Shown here: positions 1-6,515 of the stretch, piece after piece
How positions within the stretch are numbered: position 1 is the stretch's first letter
How the letters are laid out: each line of letters starts with the position of its first letter
Source of the DNA: Erysipelotrichaceae bacterium UBA4808
Lineage (GTDB): Bacteria > Bacillota_I > Bacilli_A > Erysipelotrichales > Erysipelotrichaceae
DNA length: 9,425 nucleotides
NCBI GenBank assembly: GCA_002402585.1
Contig: DHGC01000020.1
Location: 1-9,425, forward strand
Direction of reading: 5' to 3'
Notes under the pieces: generated by a model
The model's database searches: none
The model's input: only the letters and a program-made list of their open reading frames with translations
Told to the model about the DNA's origin: nothing
Program-made: the position numbers and the translations under genes

Positions 1-4
1 GTCC

Positions 5-125
5 TCATCTGCCGAATAACACCAATCGTAATTTAAAACGTAAGTTGATTTTGTATTTACGAATTTCTTCCATATGGTTTTTCTTGTTGTCTCTGAATTT
101 CATAATGGTTGCTTATCTTAAGCAT
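5..125 (-). pseudogene. possible remnant of a small gene (two overlapping tiny ORFs)
   Basis: Two very short minus-strand ORFs overlap here. One starts at ATG 125-123, 8 nt after a plausible AAGGA ribosome binding site, and encodes 22 residues (MLKISNHYE...) ending at 57. The other, one frame over, runs from ATG 103-101 to TGA at 5-7 and encodes 32 mostly basic residues ending KLRLVLFGR, with no ribosome binding site of its own. Removing one A from the five-A run in the overlap would join the good start to the longer, more protein-like tail, so this could be a frameshifted small gene. It could equally be chance. I recognise no family. It lies just beyond the terminator of the upstream operon. 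Confidence 0.18.
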
Positions 126-160
126 AATCCCATTCCTTATGATATCAAGTAAACATTACA

Positions 161-197
161 TTTATTAAAAGCAATCGCCTAAAATCCACGATTGCTT
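161..197 (-). terminator. intrinsic terminator of the SWIM-Nudix-YCII operon
   Basis: On the minus strand a perfect 9-bp stem (AAGCAATCG / CGATTGCTT, arms 189-197 and 169-177) closes an 11-nt loop, and the T-rich stretch TTTTAATAAA follows directly. It begins 24 nt after the stop of the YCII-domain gene, where a Rho-independent terminator is expected. In the plus direction the arm is followed by A's, so termination should work mainly on minus-strand transcripts. Confidence 0.75.
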
Positions 198-220
198 AAA
201 ATTTAATCATTGAATGAATA

Positions 221-571
221 TTAATAAACCTGACGCAATTCTACTTGACCCTCACCATAACCTTGTGGATCAGGCATCCGTTTCGCCCATTGTATCGCTT
301 CTTCTTTAGATTGAACATCAATCAGAATGAAACCAGCAATCAGTTCACTTGTTACAGGAAATGGTCCTTCTGTTAAAAGCGCTTCTCCACCTTCTACAGG
401 ATAAGAAATGCGAATGGCATTTGAACTTGGATGAAGTCCACGAGCCATGATGCGAACACCTGCTTGTACCAAGTCTTCATTGAATTTATCCATCGTCAAA
501 CGAAGTTCCACACTGGGTAGATATCCTGCTTCTGAACGTTTAGATGCTTTGACAATCAACATGAATAACAT
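221..571 (-). CDS. YCII-related (DGPF-type) domain protein
   Basis: This 116-residue protein matches the compact ferredoxin-like YCII/DGPF family. It has an N-terminal strand MLFMLIVKAS, a helix (about 22-38), the GLHPSS turn (45-50), the TEGPF segment (67-71, standing for the usual DGPF), SELIAGFILIDV (75-86), a helix KEEAIQWAKRMP (89-100) and the closing EVELRQ-like strand. Length is typical for a full single-domain member. In larger bacterial genomes such proteins sit beside ECF sigma factors, but no sigma factor is present here. No enzymatic role is established for this subgroup, so function is left open. The start is supported by AAGGTG at 576-581, 4 nt before the ATG. It is the third gene of an operon, 15 nt after the Nudix stop. 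Confidence 0.85.
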   Translation of the reverse strand: MLFMLIVKASKRSEAGYLPSVELRLTMDKFNEDLVQAGVRIMARGLHPSSNAIRISYPVEGGEALLTEGPFPVTSELIAGFILIDVQSKEEAIQWAKRMPDPQGYGEGQVELRQVY

Positions 572-586
572 TGTTCACCTTCTTAA

Positions 587-1102
587 TTAATCCGTATATC
601 CATTTGCCAATAAAGACAAAATGCGTGTTTCTCTTTCAATCATAACTGGATCTACCCCATGATGATTCGCATTTAGATTCAATGCAATGGCTTCTTCAAT
701 TGATACATATTCAAGTGTAAACATCGCTTCTGACTCATATTCATCCAAATTCTGTTCAACGATTCCATCTTCAACCTCACAGGTGTAATAGAAGGATTCC
801 TGTTCAAAGATTGTGTTCTCATGGATATGACTCAGTTGAAGGATCGTGACCAAACCAAATTCATTTATTGTTTCTGGAATGATGTTCAAACCAACTTCTT
901 CCAAGACTTCGCGTATCAATGCTTTTGGGTGATCCTCAGTTTCCTCGATGCCTCCGCCTGGGAACTTAACATAATTCTGAGCTTTACTATGTACCATCGC
1001 AAGCTTTCCATCTTTATAGATGATGGCACGTACAGAAGGACGTTTAGAATGTGGAAAAGATGCGTCATAATTCTTAAAATCCATCGTGAACAGTTTTATC
1101 AT
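587..1102 (-). CDS. Nudix hydrolase
   Basis: This is a hydrolase of the nucleoside-diphosphate-X superfamily. A complete Nudix box Gx5Ex7REUxEExGU lies at residues 50-72, with G50, E56, R64, E65, E68, E69 and G71; the glutamates bind the catalytic divalent metal. The N-terminal strands (about 23-37) and the FPGGG entry to the box are typical, as is the length of 171 residues. The substrate cannot be read from the sequence; nucleotide clean-up or metabolite turnover are both possible. The frame is open up to 1147, but ATG 1102-1100 is preferred: GGAAAG lies 8 nt and AGGA 3 nt upstream, and homologous-looking sequence begins only there. With this start the gene overlaps the SWIM gene by 29 nt (1074-1102), implying translational coupling. 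Confidence 0.9.
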   Translation of the reverse strand: MIKLFTMDFKNYDASFPHSKRPSVRAIIYKDGKLAMVHSKAQNYVKFPGGGIEETEDHPKALIREVLEEVGLNIIPETINEFGLVTILQLSHIHENTIFEQESFYYTCEVEDGIVEQNLDEYESEAMFTLEYVSIEEAIALNLNANHHGVDPVMIERETRILSLLANGYTD

Positions 1103-2663
1103 ATTTCCTACTTTCCAAACGATCCAAAGTTTCATATATCTCATCAAATAAAGCTGTTCTTCTAGAATAATCAGAACTACTCAACTCTTCTATCAAAATT
1201 TTAACAAGCTTAGGACCATCATTCAGTTTAAATATGCCTTCAACGAATTGAGCAGCTTCCGCATATGTTTTCCGATTGCCTGGATTGACTAAACACGCAT
1301 AGAACTGTTTTTTAAAATAATCAAGCAGCAGATCATGATAATGATCTTTGAGTACATCTGTGTTTGCGATGAGGCGATGTGCATTCTCCGACTTGCTCAA
1401 CAGTTCATACAATGCCTTGCAATCATTCATGTATCGAAATATCGCTTCGAGTTGATACGTCTTCTTAACATTCTTAAGGATTCTTCCATAGTAGACATCA
1501 AAGTCAGTTTTCTCTCGCAGTATCCGCAGAGCATCAAGATTAGTGTTGTAAAGGATATCTAAATAAAGGTATTCTTTGAAGACTTCCTCATGATTTGGAA
1601 GTCGCTTCGCAATTCGCAAGAAGATTGAAGGGATATAACTTTCACTAAAATGCATTCTCGTACTCAAAGCATGTTTCATGTCCGTATAAAGCTGGTCAAT
1701 GTTTTTCACATGTTCAATGACATATTCTACATACTCATCGTATTTGCCATTTCGAACCAAAAATTGAGCGATTTCTACGCTTGAGTAGTCATTTAAAATA
1801 AACAATGCGATAAGTAAGTTTGATTTTGGTAATGTGCTTCGGACTAAGTAGCTCTTGATGATTTTCAAATAATCATCGAGTTTTTCACTCAAAGCTGACT
1901 TCTCAATGTGCGTCAAGCGATCTTTGAAGAACTGTACAAGCCATTGATAATCATCATAAATCGCTATTCGAACATCCAAGAGAACCCTTTGAAGGGTATC
2001 TTTGTAGGCTGAATTCTTCTCAAAAATACATTCGATATTCTTTTTATCTTCAACACTTAGTAGTGTTTGTGAAGAATCATAATCATCAAAATCATAGATG
2101 ATCATACTTTGCATAAAACGTTTATGTATTTTTTCAACAAAGGCAACTTCATAACTGGAACTCTGAATGTACTTTTGGTAACTAACCTTCAAGTATTTTG
2201 AAAATGTATATTCCGTATTTCGATTAAGCTCAGTCGTTAAATGCTCTCTAAGTTCTTGAAGTGTTAAATTTTGAATGTAATCATTTAAAGCAGAATCAAA
2301 AAACAAAGGTTTGACAAAAACATCGCTTCCTTCTTCATCAAAATCTTCCTCATCTTCGTAATCTTCTTCATATTGACTCTGTAAATCATCAACATATTCA
2401 TCCACCTCTTCTGGAAAAGCTGAAAAGAAAAGCGCGACCATATGTTTACATATCGTATGTCCATTCGCGAATGGACATTCACAACTTGACTTACGTGGAT
2501 GCTTTACATTGATCAGGACAGCATATGGATTGCTCTGACTTCCTTGGACGATACCTTCAAACTCAAACTCCGATATCTGATTGCTTGAAACTACATTGCC
2601 TTCCAAATAGTATGCGTATCCACGAGCTACACTATTCGAGCTTGCACTAATTAGAATTGACAT
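1074..2663 (-). CDS. SWIM zinc-finger protein
   Basis: This 529-residue protein carries a SWIM zinc finger, CxCx8CxH, with ligands C61, C63, C72 and H74 in the run CECPFANGHTICKHM. The preceding region (about 1-55) is the usual lead-in, with RGYAYYLEGNV resembling the RGxxYYxxGxV pattern of such proteins. A strongly acidic stretch (about 85-114, mostly E and D) follows, then a long, apparently all-helical C-terminal part of about 400 residues. SWIM domains are thought to bind DNA or protein. In Bacillus subtilis a SWIM protein of similar size (YwqB) is encoded next to a SNF2-type helicase (YwqA); no helicase gene is in this window. The start has an excellent AGGAGA at 2671-2676, 7 nt upstream. 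It is first in an operon with the Nudix and YCII genes. Confidence 0.85.
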   Translation of the reverse strand: MSILISASSNSVARGYAYYLEGNVVSSNQISEFEFEGIVQGSQSNPYAVLINVKHPRKSSCECPFANGHTICKHMVALFFSAFPEEVDEYVDDLQSQYEEDYEDEEDFDEEGSDVFVKPLFFDSALNDYIQNLTLQELREHLTTELNRNTEYTFSKYLKVSYQKYIQSSSYEVAFVEKIHKRFMQSMIIYDFDDYDSSQTLLSVEDKKNIECIFEKNSAYKDTLQRVLLDVRIAIYDDYQWLVQFFKDRLTHIEKSALSEKLDDYLKIIKSYLVRSTLPKSNLLIALFILNDYSSVEIAQFLVRNGKYDEYVEYVIEHVKNIDQLYTDMKHALSTRMHFSESYIPSIFLRIAKRLPNHEEVFKEYLYLDILYNTNLDALRILREKTDFDVYYGRILKNVKKTYQLEAIFRYMNDCKALYELLSKSENAHRLIANTDVLKDHYHDLLLDYFKKQFYACLVNPGNRKTYAEAAQFVEGIFKLNDGPKLVKILIEELSSSDYSRRTALFDEIYETLDRLESRKYDKTVHDGF

Positions 2664-2716
2664 TTCATCATCTCCTGTTCTCGATTCAGCTAATTTATCT
2701 TACTTTTATTTCAAAA

Positions 2717-2756
2717 ATCATCAATGTTTGTATATTACATTGAATGATCGAGTCAA
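2717..2756 (-). promoter_or_regulatory. sigma-A-type promoter with overlapping inverted repeat, SWIM operon
   Basis: On the minus strand TTGACT (2751-2756) and TATACA (2729-2734) are separated by 16 nt, giving a predicted start near 2722 and a leader of about 60 nt before the SWIM start codon. The -10 box lies inside a perfect 7-bp inverted repeat, TCAATGT / ACATTGA (2721-2727 and 2737-2743, 9-nt spacer). The symmetry continues for four more pairs if one bulged A (2744) is allowed. This geometry is what a dimeric repressor site would look like; no regulator gene is adjacent. Confidence 0.6.
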
Positions 2757-2851
2757 GCTTAAGTGACAATAAAAGTAAAATGTTATTAAACTTAATTCTA
2801 TTTCAAAGACATTAGCGTCATCAAATACAATTGTTTTGGAAATTTGTGGGA

Positions 2852-2887
2852 ATAAAGTGTGTTGTTCACTACGTTAATTCACTTTAT
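2852..2887 (-). repeat. 8-bp inverted repeat at the 3' end of the 83-residue gene
   Basis: ATAAAGTG (2852-2859) and CACTTTAT (2880-2887) are perfect inverted arms with a 20-nt spacer. One arm covers the stop codon of the gene ending at 2884. A transcript from that gene could form this hairpin, but no run of T's follows it on the minus strand (CACTTTATTCCC), so it is at best a weak terminator or an RNA end-protecting structure. Confidence 0.35.
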
Positions 2888-3135
2888 CGAATTAAGTGTA
2901 ATGCCTTATTATAGTCATCTTTATAAACAAATACTCTATATTCATAAGTTTGACTTAGTTCTATCCCAAACGAACTCGTTCTGCTTCGACTCGAACCAAT
3001 GAAAGAAGTGCTTTGAAGATTGGTTGTCTTAACGATGTAAGGTATACGATTGCTCGAAAGAATTTCTCTTACCTTTGTCAATCTATCCATTTTAAGTGTT
3101 ATCAGCAATTCTTTACGATTAAAAATAGTGATCAT
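2884..3135 (-). CDS. small conserved-looking protein, DUF2007-like, unknown function
   Basis: The product has 83 residues and no signal peptide or membrane segment. Its pattern is strand-helix-strand: an N-terminal strand (9-14), a helix DRLTKVREILSSN (17-29), IPYIVKT (31-37), a Ser/Arg-rich loop FIGSSRSRTSSFG (45-57), and a final strand-helix YEYRVFVYKDDYNKALHLI (64-82). The 'compute a change for the regulator, then read back a vicinal position' look and the C-terminal xVxxxDYxKAxxLI resemble small ferredoxin-like proteins of Bacillota related to DUF2007 (putative signal-transducing domain). The family link is by eye and not certain. GGGGGT at 3142-3147 lies 6-7 nt before the ATG and fixes the start. 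It stands alone between the GNAT gene and the SWIM operon, with untranslated gaps of about 165 and 220 nt. Confidence 0.65.
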   Translation of the reverse strand: MITIFNRKELLITLKMDRLTKVREILSSNRIPYIVKTTNLQSTSFIGSSRSRTSSFGIELSQTYEYRVFVYKDDYNKALHLIR

Positions 3136-3194
3136 AATCTTACCCCCAAGTTTTCGAATAAACTTATCGTTCTATTTATATTAAAATCAATGCA

Positions 3195-3228
3195 GTTCTC
3201 ATCGTATTAAACTTAACATGATAAGAAC
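3195..3228 (-). repeat. long hairpin-forming inverted repeat upstream of the 83-residue gene
   Basis: On the minus strand GTTCTTATC (3220-3228) pairs with GATGAGAAC (3195-3203) over nine positions with one G-T wobble. After one mismatch the 16-nt interior can add four further pairs. There is no downstream T run, so it is not a standard terminator of the GNAT gene. It lies about 60 nt before the start codon at 3135 and may be an operator or a leader RNA structure. Confidence 0.45.
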
Positions 3229-3301
3229 TATTTATTACAAATACAAAACGAGAACTCCGAACAATCTAACGATTTGCCTTGATTCGATGTCGAAAACGGC
3301 A

Positions 3302-3823
3302 TCATCCTAGATTGATCCAATAGCGTTGAATATCCATTCCATCCACATGAACAGTTTTCTCAAAAACACCTCGGTTTGCGATTATGCTCTTTCTGCTACC
3401 ATCATTTGATCCATCACAGGTTACAAGTACCTCCTTTAATCCATACTCTTTACATCGTTTTAGAATCAATCGAAGCATTTCCTTTGCATAGCCTTTTCTG
3501 CGCTCACTTGGACGCACAGAGTATCCAATATGGCCACCCCATACTTTTAGGATTGGATGTTCGATGTGATGCCTAAAATCAATGATACCCACAACACGAT
3601 CATCCTCTTCACAAACAGCGATATATCGATCACAAGGCACTCGACCTACCGGACAAGTTTCAAGTGTTTCCATCATTCTGTTCGTTTCAAACCATGTACC
3701 TGCATCCATGCATTCTCTAAGGTTACCGCAACCATCCATTGAATCATTCAACGCGATGAATTCATTACGATAACTCATGATTTGTTCACTGTATTCTAAA
3801 GTTGATTTAATTAATTTGATCAT
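3302..3823 (-). CDS. GNAT-family N-acetyltransferase
   Basis: This is a single-domain acetyl-CoA-dependent acetyltransferase of 173 residues. The best motif is the acetyl-CoA pyrophosphate-binding loop (motif A): the strand GGHIGYSV (96-103) followed by RPSERRKGYAKEMLRLIL (104-121), fitting [Q/R]xxGx[G/A] as R108, G111 and A113. A beta strand with the pattern DRVVGIIDFRHH (75-86) precedes it, and LKEVLVTCDGSNDGSRKSI (129-147) supplies the next strand and helix. The acceptor is unknown (small molecule, peptide N-terminus or aminoglycoside-like substrate). The frame is open to ATG 3835, but that codon lacks a spaced ribosome binding site, whereas GGTGAT (3828-3833) precedes the ATG at 3823-3821. 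It starts 43 nt after the cupin stop and is probably co-transcribed with it. Confidence 0.88.
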   Translation of the reverse strand: MIKLIKSTLEYSEQIMSYRNEFIALNDSMDGCGNLRECMDAGTWFETNRMMETLETCPVGRVPCDRYIAVCEEDDRVVGIIDFRHHIEHPILKVWGGHIGYSVRPSERRKGYAKEMLRLILKRCKEYGLKEVLVTCDGSNDGSRKSIIANRGVFEKTVHVDGMDIQRYWINLG

Positions 3824-3866
3824 TGAAATCACCATTTCTCTTGATTATTCTTTGCTTAAAACGGAC

Positions 3867-4334
3867 TTATTCGCCTTCGTAGTAATCAACATCTGAGTCT
3901 TCTTTATAAAGTTTGTTAATTCCTTTACCCCAAATTCCGATCTTGCCTGAATCAGGATAAACCGAAACATCAACTTCATGCACGACATCAAAATCAATAT
4001 AACTGAGCTTTTCGGTCGTTGACGTATTCGTTAACTTATGTGCTCCTGAACTATTTGCGGGAAAAAAGAGCAAATCCCCTGCCTGTACTTCTTTGTCACC
4101 ATCTGGTGTTTTTAACAGACCCTTTCCACTGATGATGTAGAAAGTTTCTTCATTTTTGTGATGGTAATGATAGGGATATGCAGATTTCAAGGGTGGAATT
4201 TCATATACGGAGACAAGAGTCTGTTTTGCTTCACCAAAGGAAATGAACGGCTTCTTATCATAGCAATAATCCGTATGTTCATTTCGATGCTTTGTATCAA
4301 GCGCTGCAATCTTCATATGTTTGATTTTATCCAA
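3867..4334 (-). CDS. single-domain cupin protein (probable TTG start)
   Basis: This is a cupin, a small beta-barrel metal-binding protein. Counting from the proposed TTG start (155 residues), motif 1 gives H56, H58 and E63 followed by ISGKG (68-72). Motif 2 begins at G86-D87 and supplies P92, H99 and N103. H56, H58, E63 and H99 make a full metal site. The subgroup signature VSVYEIPPLKSAYPYHYH (41-58) and PDSGKIGIWGKG near the C-terminus indicate a family of stand-alone cupins with no fixed reaction; sugar or small-acid binding, isomerase or dioxygenase chemistry are all possible. The frame stays open to 4409, but AAAGGAG (4344-4350) sits 9 nt before TTG 4334-4332, while the next ATG (4316) is too far from it. 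It lies 31-43 nt upstream of the GNAT gene. Confidence 0.85.
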   Translation of the reverse strand: MDKIKHMKIAALDTKHRNEHTDYCYDKKPFISFGEAKQTLVSVYEIPPLKSAYPYHYHHKNEETFYIISGKGLLKTPDGDKEVQAGDLLFFPANSSGAHKLTNTSTTEKLSYIDFDVVHEVDVSVYPDSGKIGIWGKGINKLYKEDSDVDYYEGE

Positions 4335-4343
4335 GTTCTTCAA

Positions 4344-4350
4344 CTCCTTT
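4344..4350 (-). promoter_or_regulatory. ribosome binding site fixing a TTG start for the cupin
   Basis: AAAGGAG is the strongest Shine-Dalgarno match in the region and ends 9 nt before an in-frame TTG at 4334-4332. The ORF's more distant ATG codons (4409 and beyond) lack such a site, and sequence upstream of the TTG looks less protein-like. Confidence 0.65.
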
Positions 4351-4428
4351 TCACACTGCATCAATACATGTAAACAATGATGATTTAGAAATTTGCCGTC
4401 ATGAATCATTGGTTAAATCTTCTGTTTG

Positions 4429-4480
4429 AAATTATGAGTCATTCAACATAAAACATAATTTAAAGGTCTTATCATTGCAA
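4429..4480 (-). promoter_or_regulatory. candidate promoter with dyad, cupin-GNAT operon
   Basis: On the minus strand TTGCAA (4475-4480) and TATGTT (4452-4457) are 17 nt apart, predicting a start near 4445 and a leader of about 110 nt. A perfect 8-bp inverted repeat, AAATTATG / CATAATTT (4429-4436 and 4454-4461, 17-nt spacer), overlaps the -10 box. The -10 match is moderate and the dyad is all A/T-rich, so this is tentative. No intrinsic terminator for the preceding cyclase gene is seen in this gap, so some read-through is possible. Confidence 0.3.
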
Positions 4481-4502
4481 GAAACACTATCCTAATTTTA
4501 AA

Positions 4503-6500
4503 CTATTGTTCAATTTTAACCGTTACTTGATTATCTGAAACAATCGTTCGATTACGTCCCAAACTTTTAGCAAAATAAAGTGCTTCATCTGCCATCGCTA
4601 CGATCTGTTTTGGAGATATCATGTATGTCGTATTCACGCTCACGACCCCAAGGCTGATCGTTACATACGCTGCTGTCTCAGAAGAAACATGTGGGATACC
4701 GAGTACCTCTACACCTTTGCGAATTCGTTCAGCCAGGGCTTTCGCCCCATAAGATTCGGTTTCGGGTAAGATGACGACAAATTCCTCACCCCCATAGCGT
4801 GCAACAATATCCGGTGCACGTCCAATGATCGACTTAAGCATCGATCCTATTTTCACCAAACAATCATCTCCGGCTAAATGACCATAACTGTCATTGAATT
4901 TTTTGAAATGATCGACGTCGATCATAATTAGCGACATCGTTTCTCCTGTGCGTTTAACACGGTAGAATTCGGTATTGAGCGCTAAATCGAAATATCTTCG
5001 ATTCGCCAATCCCGTCAAACTATCTGTTATTGAATTGACTTGAGCGATATTTCTTTCAGCTTCAAGCTGTTGAACCAGTTCTTGGATGTGTAATTCTGCT
5101 CGCTTACGTTCCGTTATATCACGTACGATGAAGACCATACGGATTGGTTGTCCATTCGCATTGCGTACAAAACCACTGTTTACTTCGATATCAAAGATGC
5201 TTTTATCCTTACGTATGCCTCGATATTCATTGGGCTTGTTGTTGTTTCCTTGATACATACGTAAAATGTTGGAACGAGCTCTTTCGACATCTTCAGGTAA
5301 GATGAAATCGAGTAGCTGCATGCCGATAAACGAGTCGAAATTCAATTCATAACCAAACATTTCCTTCGCTGCTGGAGAAATCATAAGGATGCGTCCTTCT
5401 AAATCTGTGATTGTAATGTCATCAGGCGAAGCGTTGAGAATCGAACGATATTGTTCTTCACTTTCAATGAGTGCTTCTTCTGTCCGTTTACGCTCGCTGA
5501 TATCACGAACGACACTGATAACGTGCGATACATTCTGAATCGTAATGATCCGAGCTGAAATCATTCCATTAAACTGACTTCCATCTTTACGTTGGAAAGC
5601 AAACTCCATATTTTCGCAAAAGCCTTGTTCATTTAGCTTCGCAAAGAATTGCTGACGATCCTCAAAACTGTACCAAACATTGATTTGCACTGTCGTAGTA
5701 CCAAGTATTTCATCTCGCGTGTAACCGGACAAAGAGACAAAGCCAGTATTGACATCCACAACCAAGCCATCACTAAAGCGTGTTATAAGGGATGCATCGG
5801 GACTGGTATTGAACACCAATTGCATTTTTTCCTTTTCTAAACGATTTTCTTCATTCAAGTGCTGATTAACCATTAAAATGAATCCGTATGTCCAAAGTGT
5901 ACTTGCTACAGTCGTAGCGATAAATCCTGCATTGAGAAAAAATGTAAAATCGGAGTAGTTTTGAAGCCTTGGCATGTTCATGGTCCAAAGCACACGTATC
6001 GCCAAGAAAGCACCATATAGGATAAAAATGAGAACAGAAAATTTGACTGAGGTAGAAGTGAACTTCCTCTTTTCAAGAAGAAGTGTGTAAGCTGTCAAAA
6101 ACGAGATGATCGCTAAAGCAATGTTGACCACAATCGTTCGACCCGAGATATCATTAAAAACGAACATAAAATGATAGTACGCGAGTAAAAATACACTGAA
6201 AAATAGGCTGAGCATCCATCGGTGCTCCTTCTTATTAAGAAATTGCACGATGCCTAAATAGAGCAGTATCTGTCCCAAAGCCATCAACGGATTAGCGATC
6301 ATCGCAAGAAATAGAAGTGAATCAACACGCACTAGAGGCATAAAGACAAAGCCAAGTGCCATAAAACTCGAACCCAAAAGCCACAATCCAATACCACGAT
6401 AACTTCGGTTTACGACTCTATACTGCACAAAAAGCGCAATGACCTGCGCTAAAAGGGATAGGCTCAAGATAAAGACGAGTGTTTGCGTATTAAGATTCAT
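4503..6500 (-). CDS. membrane PAS-PAS-GGDEF diguanylate cyclase
   Basis: This enzyme should make cyclic di-GMP from two GTP. Numbered from the chosen start (665 residues), about seven hydrophobic segments (roughly 7-26, 37-56, 62-88, 95-115, 123-142, 152-172, 186-210) form an N-terminal sensor or anchor. Two PAS domains follow (about 222-336 and 349-464), each ending in the RDISERKR / RDITERKR motif and a short coiled coil. The GGDEF domain (about 490-655) has DSLTGLANRR (493-502), metal-binding D528, active-site GGEEF (570-574) and an RAPD inhibitory site (561-564) exactly five residues before it, so it should be active and product-inhibited. No EAL or HD-GYP domain is present. ATG 6500 is preferred over ATG 6512 because GGGGG (6506-6510) lies 5 nt upstream. 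It begins 15 nt after the YkvA-family stop. Confidence 0.92.
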   Translation of the reverse strand: MNLNTQTLVFILSLSLLAQVIALFVQYRVVNRSYRGIGLWLLGSSFMALGFVFMPLVRVDSLLFLAMIANPLMALGQILLYLGIVQFLNKKEHRWMLSLFFSVFLLAYYHFMFVFNDISGRTIVVNIALAIISFLTAYTLLLEKRKFTSTSVKFSVLIFILYGAFLAIRVLWTMNMPRLQNYSDFTFFLNAGFIATTVASTLWTYGFILMVNQHLNEENRLEKEKMQLVFNTSPDASLITRFSDGLVVDVNTGFVSLSGYTRDEILGTTTVQINVWYSFEDRQQFFAKLNEQGFCENMEFAFQRKDGSQFNGMISARIITIQNVSHVISVVRDISERKRTEEALIESEEQYRSILNASPDDITITDLEGRILMISPAAKEMFGYELNFDSFIGMQLLDFILPEDVERARSNILRMYQGNNNKPNEYRGIRKDKSIFDIEVNSGFVRNANGQPIRMVFIVRDITERKRAELHIQELVQQLEAERNIAQVNSITDSLTGLANRRYFDLALNTEFYRVKRTGETMSLIMIDVDHFKKFNDSYGHLAGDDCLVKIGSMLKSIIGRAPDIVARYGGEEFVVILPETESYGAKALAERIRKGVEVLGIPHVSSETAAYVTISLGVVSVNTTYMISPKQIVAMADEALYFAKSLGRNRTIVSDNQVTVKIEQ

Positions 6501-6505
6501 GAATG

Positions 6506-6510
6506 CCCCC
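6506..6510 (-). promoter_or_regulatory. GGGGG ribosome binding site deciding the cyclase start
   Basis: GGGGG can pair with the CCUCC of 16S rRNA using one G-U pair. It sits 5 nt before ATG 6500-6498 but overlaps the codons after the alternative ATG at 6512, which has no site upstream. A similar GGGGGT precedes the 83-residue gene at 3135. Confidence 0.55.
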
Positions 6511-6515
6511 ATTGG

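Noticed and set aside
821..1165. 114-codon plus-strand ORF
   Set aside because: It is antisense to the Nudix and SWIM genes, has no family features, and the minus-strand frame has a complete Nudix box.
2285..2482. 65-codon minus-strand ORF inside the SWIM gene
   Set aside because: It is in a different frame over the acidic linker, is low complexity (Met/Lys rich) and lacks a ribosome binding site.
3275..3301. TGCC...GGCA hairpin just after the GNAT stop as a terminator
   Set aside because: The stem is interrupted (TTCG/CGAA inner pairs, mismatched middle) and no T run follows on the minus strand.
3376..3773. Three overlapping plus-strand ORFs
   Set aside because: All are antisense to the GNAT gene, whose motif A is intact. 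They are His/Ser/Cys-rich shadow translations.
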